From Variovorax paradoxus (GTDB taxonomy: Bacteria; Pseudomonadota; Gammaproteobacteria; Burkholderiales; Burkholderiaceae_C): 64,000 nt of DNA. Under the pieces are notes generated by a model, which saw only the letters and a list, made by a program, of their open reading frames with translations, had not been told where the DNA came from and did not search any database. The translations under genes and the position numbers were made by a program. This document shows, piece after piece, positions 38,801 to 44,503 of this stretch (position 1 is the first letter of the stretch; each line of letters opens with the position of its first letter). The stretch is from contig NZ_JXQQ01000076.1 in NCBI RefSeq assembly GCF_000834655.1, positions 21,051-85,050 on the forward strand. Reading direction: 5' to 3'.

Positions 38801-41771
38801 CACGGTCGCGGGCGACGCGACGACGTACACCGCAGGGCAGACGGCCACCATCGTGGGCGTGGGCACGCTCGCCATCAACGCCGACGGCACCTACACCTTC
38901 ACCCCGGCTGCGAACTACAACGGGCCCGTGCCCGTGGTCACATACAGCATGACCGATGGTTCCAGCACCGACACCTCGGCGCTCACCATCACCGTCACGC
39001 CGGTGGACGATGCCTTCACCGACGCCGACGAGACCGTGAGCACGAACGAAGATGTGCCGCTCACGGGCTCGGTGCTCACCGGCACCACGAGCGTGGATGG
39101 TCCCGTCACGGTCACCGGCTTCACGGTGGCCGGCGACGCGACGACGTACACCGCGGGCCAGACGGCCACCATCGCGAACGTCGGCACGCTGGTCATCAAT
39201 GCCAACGGCAGCTACACCTTCACGCCGGCCGCCAACTACAACGGCCCGGTGCCGGTGGTGACGTACAGCCTCACCGACGGCTCCAGCACCGACACCTCGA
39301 CGCTCACGATCGCCGTGGCGCCGGTGGACGACCCGTTCACCGATGCGAGCGAGACGGTCACGACCGACGAGGACACGCCGCTCGCCGGCTCCGTGCTGAC
39401 CGGCACGAGCAGCGTGGACGGCCCCGTCACCGTGGCGAGCTTCACGGTCGCGGGTGACGGCACCACCTACACCGCAGGCCAGACCGCCACCATCGCGGGC
39501 GCGGGCACGCTGGTCATCAACGCGGACGGCAGCTACACCTTCACGCCCGCGACCAACTACAACGGCGCCGTGCCGGTGGTCACCTACACCACCAGCGACG
39601 GATCGAGCACCGACACCTCGACGCTCACGATCACCGTCGCCGCGGTGAACGACGCGCCCGACGCGGTGAACGACACGGCCACCACGCCGATCAACACGCC
39701 GCTCGTGAACATCCCGGTGCTCGCCAACGACACCGATGCCGACGGCGACCCGCTCACCGTCACCGGCGCGAGCGTCGGTGCGGGGCAGGGCACGGTCAGC
39801 GTGAACCCCGACGGCACCATCGACTTCACGCCGGCCAGCGGCGTGACGGGCCCGGTGCAGATCACCTACACCGTGAGCGACGGCAAGGGTGGCGTCGACA
39901 CCGCGACCCTCACCGTGACGGTCGGCGCCAACACGCCGCCGCAAGGCGCGGACGCGACGGCCAACGGCACCGAGGACACGCCGCTGGTGCTTGGCCCGGC
40001 GAACTTCCCGTTCACCGACCCCGACGCGGGCCAGGCCCTGGCGGGGGTGCGCATCGATGCGCTGCCGGCCAACGGCACGCTGTTGCTGAACGGCTCGGCG
40101 GTGGTGGCAGGCCAGGTGATTTCGGCGACCGACATCGCGGCCGGCCGCCTGACCTTCGTGCCCGGCGCGAACGGCAACGGCGCGGCTTACGCGAGCCTGG
40201 GCTTCTCGGTGCAGGACACGGCGGGCGGGTTCGACACGTCGCCCAACACGCTCACCTTCGCCATCGCCGCGGTCAACGATGCGCCCACCGCCTCCGGCGC
40301 ACCGGCCAACACCAGCCAGAACACCCCGGTCGCGGGCCAGATCGTCGCTACGGATGCGGACGGCGACCCGCTCGGCTACGCGCTGCAGCAAGGTCCCGCG
40401 CACGGCACCCTGGTGCTCAACCCTGACGGCAGCTATGTGTACACGCCGGCGGCCAACTTCAGCGGCAGCGACAGCTTCACCATCCTGGTGTCCGATGGGC
40501 AGGGCGGCCTGACGCCGGTCACGGTGCCGGTGAACGTGGCGCCCACCAATGCGCCGCCGGTGGTCGTTGCACCGCCCACCGGCACGGTCACGCCGGAGGA
40601 CACGCCGCTCGCAGGCTCCCTGCAGGTGGCCGACCCCGACGGCGATGCGCTGACCTACACCGTCACCACCGCGCCGGCGCACGGCACGCTGGTGATCAAT
40701 CCCGACGGCAGCTACGTGTACACGCCGGCCGCCGACTTCAACGGCACCGACAGCTTCACGGTGCAGGTGTCCGACGGCCGCGGCGGCACGATCAGCGTGA
40801 CCGTGCCGGTGGGCATCACCCCGGTGAACGATGCGCCGGTGGCGCGGCCCGATGCCGGCGCCGCGCTCGGCGGCGCGGCCGTGACCATCGATGTGCTGGG
40901 CAACGACTCCGATGCCGAAGGCGATGCGCTCAGCGTGCGCAGCATCAACGGCGTTCCCGTTGCGGCGGGCGGCTCGGTGGCGGTCGATGGCGGGCGCGTC
41001 ACGCTCAATGCGAACGGCACGCTCACCTTCGTGCCCGACTTCGGCTTCGTGGGCACGCCGAGCTTCACCTACACCGTGGCGGACAGCGCGGGCGCCGAGT
41101 CCAGCGGCACCGTGGGCCTGGTGGTCACGGCGGCGCCGGCACCGGTGCCCACGGGCGGCGCGGACGTGGAGCAACTGCTGGCCGCGGGCCGGCCCACCGA
41201 CGGCAAATGGGACGCGAGGGACGACGCCCTTCGCACCATGTACGTCCCGGGGCACATCATCCAGGCGATCAACGGCATGCGCGACCTGCGCGGCCTGGCT
41301 TCGCTCGACGCAAAGGGCCCGGTGCGCTCGGCGATCGAAGGAATCCGAACGCTCGACGGTACGCCGCCGCTGGACACGCCCACGCCGATCCTGGACCTGG
41401 CCGAGCACCTGCAGCACCGCTTCCAGCTGCTCGATCCGGTGCAGGCGATCTTCAGCGCGCAGGCGGACGCGCGCATCCTGGACGCCACCCGCGCGGGCAG
41501 CGAGATCGTGCTGGGCGGCGAACGCGAGCCGGCGGCGAACGATCGCGACGTGCGGCCCGTGCCGTCCTCGCCTGCGGCTTCCGGTGCGCCGAAGTCCGTG
41601 GGCGCCGAGGGCAGCGCTTCACCCGCGATGACCGCGATGGCCGCGCTGGACGTCGACGCGCTGATGTTCAGCGAGCAGATCGCCCTGCACATCGGGCAGT
41701 CGTTCGCCGAGGCCGACCTCCTGGCCGCGGCGCTCAGGACCCAGATTCCTTCCGTACCCGTCACCCGCTGA
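20814..41771 (+). CDS. Giant repetitive surface protein (LEPR-XLL-like tag, DUF4347, cadherin/VCBS-like repeats)
   Basis: One uninterrupted frame of 6985 residues. The N-terminus is basic with no Sec signal; LEARYMFDAA (residues 32-41) matches the LEPR-XLL-type tag (LExRxxxDAA) found on giant exported proteins. An Ala/Pro linker is followed by a DUF4347 domain (about 135-300; IHILSHGDPGELRLG, ILLYGCDTAQG), a propeller-like region (about 300-560), an SdrD-like domain with DxNxDG calcium motifs (about 562-650) and a jelly-roll-like part (about 690-860). From about residue 1003 to 6780 it is almost only beta-sandwich repeats joined by VNDAPV-type linkers, each with NEDTP- and D-x-D-type calcium sites. 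The last 200 residues are unique and helical and have no RTX nonapeptides or LPxTG. Probably an adhesin or matrix protein exported by the products of the four genes behind it. The composition has long acidic, Thr/Gly/Val-rich stretches and almost no lysine. Confidence 0.9.
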   Translation: MAKKFSRKRVERTVDTPIAAAPERFALRAMALEARYMFDAAAVATGAEVLAAQAAAQQADAAIADAARQADHAPAAAPAPAPAELPRPDHAREDTSYMYTSPDSKGPVNQGYDVKAFEGLGDALQAYAPRGMQDTQGAQIVFIDPGISDVSTLLQGIDPSAEVVFLDSRSDGLSQIASALNGRTDIGAIHILSHGDPGELRLGNAVYDNADLSARAADLAAIGRALGADGDILLYGCDTAQGVVGEQFTHSLSRLTGADVAASVDLTGAQRLGGNWNLEYQVGHIESRVVVDEHAQSLYDSTLDAAVNNGNGAVLAAYGRNIVSIDVTTGKATVLTSVPTSVGGIAVGGTPNALSLNAAAGLVYYLDGASTASRALFAYDYINNTHILIDADITDSGSVVAAGSQGVSGGGAAFFNGAMYLGVENIGSTTTDRIFRLAFSADGRTVTGTSVFVSSVSGGADWGDLAIDTANNALVSVANNDASGRSFVRWDLATGTQLTNAAFTPTAVQLATGTNGAVYALGGTTIQSINPATGALISTVNVTTDGSTAIGGAVADGAGAVPATGTIGDRIFDDNNGDGVFGTGDTGIANVTVQLIDDVNGNGVADAGERVLATDTTNATGNYLFTGVLPGAYVVRVTDTNGVLGGSSPTNGAAFRAVSLATIGGSDLTSDFAYDKVPPVVDLNSGTNTTNIVNNPGFTGGGSGWSSTGSTTFSSDRAQWTSDISSGTLTQAGLTGLQSGPGTNGAAQIVFGFGWNNGVPDSNEPSVFTVSVGGVVYATITTGRSGLNPNIATVVYSNGATGPSSLIAPSTFNNWTYTDITINLPSTVANAGSLVFGFTPGTTLLTTGDDVSIDNVRVFTSADITPGRDWNASFTEDGAPVSISDTDATVVDSDSTNMVSAQIVLTNGQAGDLMRIGGVALTNGATGTLNGLTYTVVVSGGVTTINLTGSATKAVYASTIGAITFESTLQNPPASPVRDITVTVSDGAFTSNVAHSFITVVPVNDAPVLSTGSTISYTENGAGTAVAPSITVADVDNATLASASVAITGNFAAGQDILAFVNVPATMGNISGTYNAATGVMTLSSAGNTATTAQWQAALRAVQYSNSSDNPSTAARTVSYTVNDSALNSNVVTSTVNVTAVNDAPVLSGGSTVTYTENGAATAVNGAIVVSDLDNATLASGTVAITGNFVPGQDVLSFTNVPATMGNITGTYNSATGVMTLSSAGNTATTAQWQAALRAVQYANTSEDPSSVARTVTYTVNDSAANSNTVTSTVNVAPVNDAPVNTLPAGWSTNEDAAVGITGLQVSDVDAGSGTLRVTLSVPTGSLTAASGGGVTVTGSGTGTLVLEGSQASINAYLASAARPNFVPTANFNGSVTLTMTTTDLGNAGGGGAQTDTDTATITVAAVNDAPAGTDRTVTINEDGTYTFSAADFPVTDASDTPANGLQSVIITTLPPASQGVLRLNGVAVTAGQVIPAGSLGQLTFTPAANLNGNGIGAFTFQVVDNGGTANGGQNTDLSPNTFNFNITAVNDAPVINPDTANGLEDTPVSGNVLANDTDVDGDVLTVTQFVVNGNTFTAGQTAAIAGVGTLVINANGSFTFTPAADYNGTPPVVTTYSVSDGSTAVTSTLTITVTAVNDAPVNTLPAGWTTNEDATVGLTGLQITDVDAGSATMRVTLSVPNGSLTAASGAGVTVTGSGTGTLVLEGSQASINAYLASAARPNYVPVGNFNGSVTLTMTTSDLGNTGTGGTLTDTDTATITVNTVNDAPAGADRTVTINEDGTYTFSAADFPITDANDTPANSLQSVVITTLPNPAQGVLRLNGVAVTAGQVIPVGSLGQLTFTPAANVNGAGIGSFTFQVVDNGGTANGGQNTDQSPNTFGFNITAVNDAPVGNADTGTGAEDTVITGNVLTNDTDVDGDALAVTQFVVNGSTFTAGQTATIAGVGTLQVNANGSYTFTPAANYNGAAPVVTYTVSDGTATATSTLALTVTAVNDAPVNTLPAGWTTNEDTTVGITGLQISDVDAGTSTVRVTLSVPSGSLTGASGAGVTVTGSGTGTLVLEGSQASINAYLASAARPNYVPVGNFNGSVTLTMTTSDLGNTGTGGTLTDTDTATITVAAVNDAPAGTDRTVSLNEDGTYTFSAADFPITDANDTPANSLQSVVITTLPPAAQGVLRLNGVAVTAGQVIPVGSLGQLTFTPAANVNGAGIGAFTFQVVDNGGTANGGQNTDQSPNTFSFNVTAVNDAPVANPDTVAATEDTPLSIPVANLLGNDTDVEGDTLTITSVQGAVNGTVSLVGGNVVFTPAPNFNGTASFTYTVSDGNGGTATTTVTVNVAAVNDAPVAANDSASTPINTPLANIPVLGNDTDVDGDPLTITAATVNPALGTVTINANGTLSFTPANNVTGPVQVNYTVSDGKGGTSSAVLTVNVGANTPPQSANTTVNGTEDTPVVLTPANFPFTDTDVGQSLASVRIDTLPVNGTLLLNGVAVTAGQTVTVADITAGRLTFVPGANGNGATYASFNFSVQDSGGAFDATPNTLTFNIAAVNDAPVANPDTVVTAEDTPATGNVLANDTDIDGGPLTVTQFVVGGNTFTAGQTATIAGVGTLVINANGSYTFTPAANYNGPVPVATYTVSDGAATATSTLTFSVTPVDDPFTDANETVTTNEDTPLTGSVLTGTTSVDGPVTVTSFTVAGDGTTYTAGQTANIAGVGTLVINANGSYTFTPAANYNGPVPVVTYSMTDGSSGDTSTLTITVAPVDDPFTDANETVTTNEDTPLTGSVLTGTSSVDGPVTVTNFTVAGDGTTYTAGQTATIANVGTLVINANGSYTFTPAANYNGPVPVVTYSMTDGSSGDTSTLTITVAPVDDPFTDANETVTTNEDTPLTGSVLTGTTSVDGPVTVTGFTVAGDATTYTAGQTATIAGVGTLVINANGSYTFTPAANYNGPVPVVTYSMTDGSSGDTSTLTITVAPVDDAFTDANETVSTNEDTPLTGSVLTGTTSVDGPVTVTSFTVAGDATTYTAGQTATIAGVGTLVINTDGSYTFTPAANYNGPVPVVTYSMTDGSSGDTSTLTITVAPVDDPFTDANETVTTNEDTPLTGSVLIGTTSVDGPVTVTGFTVAGDGTTYTAGQTATIANVGTLVINANGSYTFTPAANYNGPVPVVTYSMTDGSSGDTSTLTITVAPVDDAFTDANETVTTNEDTPLTGSVLTGTTSVDGPVTVTSFTVAGDPATYTAGQTANIAGVGTLVINANGSYTFTPSANYNGPVPVVTYSLTDGSSGDTSTLTITVAPVDDPFTDADETATTNEDTPLTGSVLTGTTSVDGPVTVTGFTVAGDATTYTAGQTATIAGVGTLVINANGSYTFTPAANYNGPVPVATYSLTDGSSGDVSTLTITVTPVDDPFTDANEAVTTNEDTPLTGSVLTGTTSVDGPVTVTNFTVAGDDTIYTAGQTATIAGVGTLVINANGSYTFTPAANYNGPVPVVTYSMTDGSSGDTSTLTITVAPVDDPFTDANETVTTNEDTPLTGSVLTGTTSVDGPVTVTGFTVAGDGTTYTAGQTATIANVGTLVINANGSYTFTPAANYNGPVPVVTYSLTDGSSGDTSTLTISVTAANDAPVGNPDTVTVTEDVPATGNVLANDTDVDGDALTVTSFSVAGDGTFTAGQTATIAGVGTLVINANGSYTFTPAANYNGPVPVITYTVSDGTATATSTLTFTVSAVNDAPVNTLPTGWTTNEDATVGLTGLQIADADAGSSPMRVTLSVPSGALTAASGAGVTVTGSGTGTLVLEGSQASINAYLASAARPNYVPVANFNGSVTLTMTTSDLGNTGTGGTLTDTDTATIGIADVNDAPAGTDRTVTINEDGTYTFSAADFPITDANDTPAHSLQSVVITTLPDAAQGVLRLNGVAVTAGQVIPVGSLGQLTFTPAANVNGAGIGAFTFQVVDSGGTANDGQNTDPTPNTFSFNVTAVNDAPVANPDTVAATEDTPLSIPVGNLLGNDTDVEGNTLTITSVQGAVNGTVSLVGGNVVFTPAPNFNGTASFTYTVSDGNGGTSTATVTVNVGAVNDAPVATDDVATTPINTPISSIPVLANDTDVDGDPLTVTGATVDPALGTVTVNADGTLNFTPANNVSGPVQITYTVSDGKGGTDTAILTVNIGANTPPQSADATVNGTEDTAVPLTLANFAFTDTDAGQSLAGVRIDTLPVNGTLLLNGVAVTAGQNVSAADIAAGRLTFVPGANGNGAAYASFTFSVQDSGGAFDAAPNTITFNIAAVNDAPVANPDTVAATEDTPLSTPVANLLGNDTDVEGNTLTITSVQGAVNGTVSLVGGNVVFTPAPNFNGAASFTYTVSDGNGGTSTATVTVNVGAVNDAPVATDDVATTPINTPISSIPVLANDTDVDGDPLTVTGATVDPALGTVTVNANGTLNFNPAANVSGPVQIEYTVSDGKGGTDTGVLTVNIGANTPPQSADATVGGTEDTPVVLVPANFAFTDADAGQSLAGVRIDSLPVNGTLLLNGVAVAVGQTVSASDIAAGNLRFVPGANGNGAAYASFTFSVQDSGGAFDAAPNTITFNIAAVNDAPVANPDTVAATEDTPVSIPVATLLGNDTDVEGNTLTITSVQGAVNGTVSLVGGNVVFTPAPNFNGAASFTYTVSDGNGGTSTATVTVNVGAVNDAPVAGDDLASTPINTPLANIPVLGNDIDVDGDVLTVTSATVDPALGTVTVNANGTLNFTPANNVTGPVQITYTVSDGKGGTDTAVLTVNVGTNTQPQGEDVTLNGTEDTPLPITRANFIFFDPDAGQTLANVRIDTVPLNGTLLLNGVAVVAGQVISVADIDAGNLSFVPAANGNGAAYASFTFSVQDSGGAFDGVPNTMTFNIAPVNDAPVAAPDTVVTAEDTPATGNVLANDTDIDGGPLTVTQFVVGGNTFTAGQTATIAGVGSLVINADGSYTFTPAANYNGPVPVATYTVSDGAATVTSTLTFSVTAVDDAFTDADETVSTNEDTPLTGSVLTGTTSVDGPVTVTNFTVAGDGTTYTAGQTANIAGVGTLVINANGSYTFTPAANYNGPVPVVTYSMTDGSSGDTSTLIITVAPVDDSFTDADEIASTNEDTPLTGSVLTGTTSVDGPVTVASFTVAGDATTYTAGQTATIANVGTLVINTDGSYTFTPAANYNGPVPLVTYTATDGSSTDTSTLTITVAPVDDAFTDANETVTTNEDTPLTGSVLTGTSSVDGPVTVTGFTVAGDGTAYTAGQTATIANVGTLVINANGSYTFTPAANYNGPVPVVTYSMTDGSSGDTSTLTITVAPVDDPFTDADEIASTNEDTPLTGSVLTGTSSVDGPVTVASFSVAGDATTYTAGQTATIANVGTLVINANGSYTFTPAANYNGPVPLVTYTATDGSSTDTSTLTITVSPVDDAFTDANETVGTNEDTPLTGSVLTGTTSVDGPVTVASFTVAGDATTYSAGQTATIANVGTLVINANGSYTFTPAANYNGPVPLVTYTATDGSSTDTSTLTITVAPVDDAFTDANETVTTNEDTPLTGSVLTGTTSVDGPVTVTGFTVAGDGTAYTAGQTANIAGVGTLVINANGSYTFTPVANYNGPVPVVTYSMTDGSSGDTSTLTITVAPVDDAFTDADETASTNEDTPLTGSVLTGTTSVDGPVTVTSFTVAGDATTYTAGQTATIANVGTLVINANGSYTFTPAANYNGPVPVATYSLTDGSSTDTSTLTITVTPVDDAFIDADEIVSTNEDTPLTGSVLTGTTSVDGPVTVTSFTVAGDATTYTAGQTATIANVGTLVINANGSYTFTPAANYNGPVPVATYSMTDGSSTDTSTLTIIVAPVDDAFTDADEIASTNEDTPLTGSVLTGTTSVDGSVTVTSFTVAGDATTYTAGQTATIANVGTLVINANGSYTFTPAANYNGPVPVATYSMTDGSSTDTSTLTITVTPVDDPFTDANETVSTNEDTPLTGSVLTGTTSVDGPVTVTGFTVAGDATTYTAGQTATIVGVGTLAINADGTYTFTPAANYNGPVPVVTYSMTDGSSTDTSALTITVTPVDDAFTDADETVSTNEDVPLTGSVLTGTTSVDGPVTVTGFTVAGDATTYTAGQTATIANVGTLVINANGSYTFTPAANYNGPVPVVTYSLTDGSSTDTSTLTIAVAPVDDPFTDASETVTTDEDTPLAGSVLTGTSSVDGPVTVASFTVAGDGTTYTAGQTATIAGAGTLVINADGSYTFTPATNYNGAVPVVTYTTSDGSSTDTSTLTITVAAVNDAPDAVNDTATTPINTPLVNIPVLANDTDADGDPLTVTGASVGAGQGTVSVNPDGTIDFTPASGVTGPVQITYTVSDGKGGVDTATLTVTVGANTPPQGADATANGTEDTPLVLGPANFPFTDPDAGQALAGVRIDALPANGTLLLNGSAVVAGQVISATDIAAGRLTFVPGANGNGAAYASLGFSVQDTAGGFDTSPNTLTFAIAAVNDAPTASGAPANTSQNTPVAGQIVATDADGDPLGYALQQGPAHGTLVLNPDGSYVYTPAANFSGSDSFTILVSDGQGGLTPVTVPVNVAPTNAPPVVVAPPTGTVTPEDTPLAGSLQVADPDGDALTYTVTTAPAHGTLVINPDGSYVYTPAADFNGTDSFTVQVSDGRGGTISVTVPVGITPVNDAPVARPDAGAALGGAAVTIDVLGNDSDAEGDALSVRSINGVPVAAGGSVAVDGGRVTLNANGTLTFVPDFGFVGTPSFTYTVADSAGAESSGTVGLVVTAAPAPVPTGGADVEQLLAAGRPTDGKWDARDDALRTMYVPGHIIQAINGMRDLRGLASLDAKGPVRSAIEGIRTLDGTPPLDTPTPILDLAEHLQHRFQLLDPVQAIFSAQADARILDATRAGSEIVLGGEREPAANDRDVRPVPSSPAASGAPKSVGAEGSASPAMTAMAALDVDALMFSEQIALHIGQSFAEADLLAAALRTQIPSVPVTR
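23820..24647 (+). repeat. Two tandem 414-bp coding repeats
   Basis: Residues about 1003-1278 of the giant protein: two 138-residue domains, each starting VNDAPVLS and containing ITGNF, GQD, NVPATMGNI and TTAQWQAALRAVQY. The boundary valine codons are at 23820, 24234 and 24648. Confidence 0.85.
24648..26792 (+). repeat. Two copies of a three-domain module (1074 and 1071 bp)
   Basis: Each copy is a 384-bp domain A (NTLPAGW...TNEDA), a 369-bp domain B (DRTVTINEDGTYTFSAADFP) and a 321- or 318-bp domain C (NPDT/NADT...EDT, TAGQTA.IAGVGTL). Boundaries are at 24648, 25032, 25401, 25722, 26475 and 26793. The A+B pair (753 bp) recurs at 26793 and 31986. Confidence 0.85.
26793..31664 (+). repeat. Superblock I of the giant gene
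   Basis: Order: A+B pair (753 bp, 26793-27545), one 912-bp triple-domain module (27546-28457), one 318-bp domain (28458-28775), then nine 321-bp units (28776-31664). The same order, with more copies of two of the parts, returns in superblock II at 31986-39644; a single 321-bp domain (31665-31985) joins the two. Confidence 0.85.
28776..31664 (+). repeat. Nine exact-length 321-bp tandem repeats
   Basis: Nine 107-residue units, each starting VDD(P/A)FTDA(N/D)E and containing NEDTPLTGSVL, SVDGPVTV, TVAGD, YTAGQTA and TYSMTDGSS. The run length is exactly 9 x 321 = 2889 bases, with no indel. Units differ mainly at the D/N/T/S positions named and at synonymous sites. Confidence 0.92.
32739..35474 (+). 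repeat. Three tandem 912-bp triple-domain modules
   Basis: Each 304-residue module has three domains of about 95, 94 and 115 residues: VANPDTVAATEDTP..., then a domain with STPINTP or TTPINTP, and one with NT.PQ...NGTEDT. Boundaries 32739, 33651, 34563 and 35475 are spaced by exactly 912 bases. A fourth, separate copy is at 27546-28457. Confidence 0.9.
35793..39644 (+). repeat. Twelve exact-length 321-bp tandem repeats
   Basis: Twelve 107-residue units of the same family as the nine at 28776-31664, total exactly 3852 bases. Several units carry the variants ADEIASTNED and YTATDGSSTDTS, which are absent from the first run, so the two runs have diverged and then expanded separately. Confidence 0.92.
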
Positions 41772-41774
41772 CAC

Positions 41775-43402
41775 ATGACACCTGAAACACCTGAAACAAG
41801 AAAGACGAGAAAGATGTTCGAGATGCCATTGACCCCATCGCCCCGCAACAAGACCGGTGCGCGCGCCGCGTCGCGCCGCCGTTTCGCCCGCTCGGTGCCG
41901 GCCGTCTGCACGGCCGCGCTGGCCGCGCTGCTCGCCGGCTGCAGCGTGACGCCCGAGCCGCTCGCCAAGGACCATTTGCGCCTTCGCGTGGACCGCAACC
42001 TCGCTGGGCTCACCGAGGGCCAGGAGCCCGTGGGCGGCGAGATCACGCTCTACGAGGCGATGGCGCGCGCGCTGAAATACAACCTGGACTACAAGGTCGC
42101 GATGATGGAGGAGGCGGTGCGCGGCCAGGAGCTGGACCGCACGCGCTTCGACATGCTGCCGCAGCTGGTGGCGAATGCGGGCTACAACTCGCGCAGCAAT
42201 GACAGCGGCGCGAGCAGCCGCTCCCTGCTGAGCGGGCGCCAGTCGCTGGAGCCTTCCACCTCGGTGGAGCGCCAGACCACCGCGGCGGACCTGAGCCTGA
42301 GCTGGGACGTGCTGGATTTCGGCGTGTCGTACGCGCGCGCCAAGCAGGCCGCCGACCAGCGCCTGATCTCGCTGGAGAGCCGCCGCAAGGTCGCCGCCCG
42401 CATGGTGGAGGACGTGCGCACCGCCTACTGGCGCGCAGTGAGCGCCGAGCGGCTCATCGCCAAGCTCACGCAGCTCTCGGGCGACGTGACTTCCGCACTC
42501 GGCGACTCCGAGGAAATCGCGCGCCGCCGCACCGCCAGCCCGCTGGCCGCGCTCACCTACCAGCGCGACCTGATCGACGTGGAGCGCCAGATCCAGGCGC
42601 TGCAGCGCGAGCTGGTGATCGCCAAGGCGCAGCTGGCCGCGCTGATGAACCTCACGCCGGGCACCGAGTTCAGGCTCTCGCTGCCCGAGCGCACGGCGCT
42701 GTCGACCGACTTCTGCCTCTCGGGCGAGGCCATGATCCGCACCGCGCTGGAAAACCGCTCGGAGCTGCGCGACATCGCCTACCGCCTGCGCATCAACGAG
42801 CAGGACGGCACCGTGGCGCTGCTGCGCAACCTGCCCAGCCTGCGCGCGTTCATCGGCGCCAACTACGACTCCAACAGCTATCTCTACAACAACAACTGGT
42901 CGGGCGTCGGCGTGCGCGCGAGCTGGAACGTGCTCAGCCTGTTCCGCTATCCGGCCGACAAGCGCGTGATCCAGGCGCAGACCGAGTGGCTGGGCGAGCG
43001 CGAACGCGCGCTCACGATGGCGGTGATGACGCAGGTGCACGTGAGCCGCGCGCAATTCGCTTTCGCGCGGCAGTCGCTGGTCACGGCCAGCCGCTACACG
43101 CAGGTGCAGACGGGCATCAACGATCAGATCCGCTCGGCCTTCAAGGCCAAGCAGGAGGGCCGCCAGCGCCTGATCCGCGAAGAGATGAACGGCCTGCTCG
43201 CCGAGGTGCGCTACGACCTGGCCTACGCGGACATGCAGAACGCCTTCGCCAACGTGTACAGCTCGATCGGGCTGGACAGCTTCACGCCCGAGGTGAGCAG
43301 CCGCGACTCGGTGCGCGACCTGGCCTCGGGCCTGCAGCGCCTGTGGCAGAGCCGCCAGGACGTGACCGGCGTCACCAGTGCAGCCGCCTGCACGGCCAGT
43401 TC

Positions 43403-43406
<4 letters not shown>
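41775..43406 (+). CDS. TolC-like outer-membrane channel lipoprotein
   Basis: Up to 543 residues; a lipoprotein signal ends in LAALLAGC, so the protein is lipidated, as in OprM/CusC-type channels. The body has two TolC-type halves: ITLYEAMARALKYNLDYKVA, a long helical hairpin (AARMVEDVRTAYWRAVSAERLI, RDLIDVERQIQALQRELVIA), short beta segments (SLSWDVLDFGV, VRASWNVLSLF) and a second helical hairpin. The frame starts 3 bases after the giant gene's stop; the ATG at 41814, preceded by a purine-rich AAGACGAGAAAG, is an equally good start. It should form the outer-membrane exit of the export machine. Its last 4 bases overlap the next gene. Confidence 0.88.

Positions 43407-44499
<1,093 letters not shown>

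Positions 44500-44503
<4 letters not shown>

Larger units (their letters stand above)
31986..39644 (+). repeat. Superblock II of the giant gene
   Basis: Order: A+B pair (753 bp, 31986-32738), three 912-bp triple-domain modules (32739-35474), one 318-bp domain (35475-35792) and twelve 321-bp units (35793-39644). It is a homologue of superblock I with expanded copy numbers. Confidence 0.85.

Noticed and set aside
28776..39644. Regular repeats considered as a CRISPR array or mobile repeat
   Set aside because: The units are 321 bases, keep one reading frame and encode protein domains; there are no short repeats with unique spacers and no cas genes.
20829..41417. A stop-free minus-strand frame of 6862 codons antisense to the giant gene
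   Set aside because: Its translation is rich in Arg, His, Val and Gly with no domain pattern. It arises because the sense gene almost never uses codons whose complement gives a stop in that phase, and because the repeats copy the same open phase over and over.
41155..41771. RTX-type secretion signal at the giant protein's C-terminus
   Set aside because: No GGxGxDxx nonapeptides and no typical hydrophobic/aspartate end; the segment is helical and mixed in composition.
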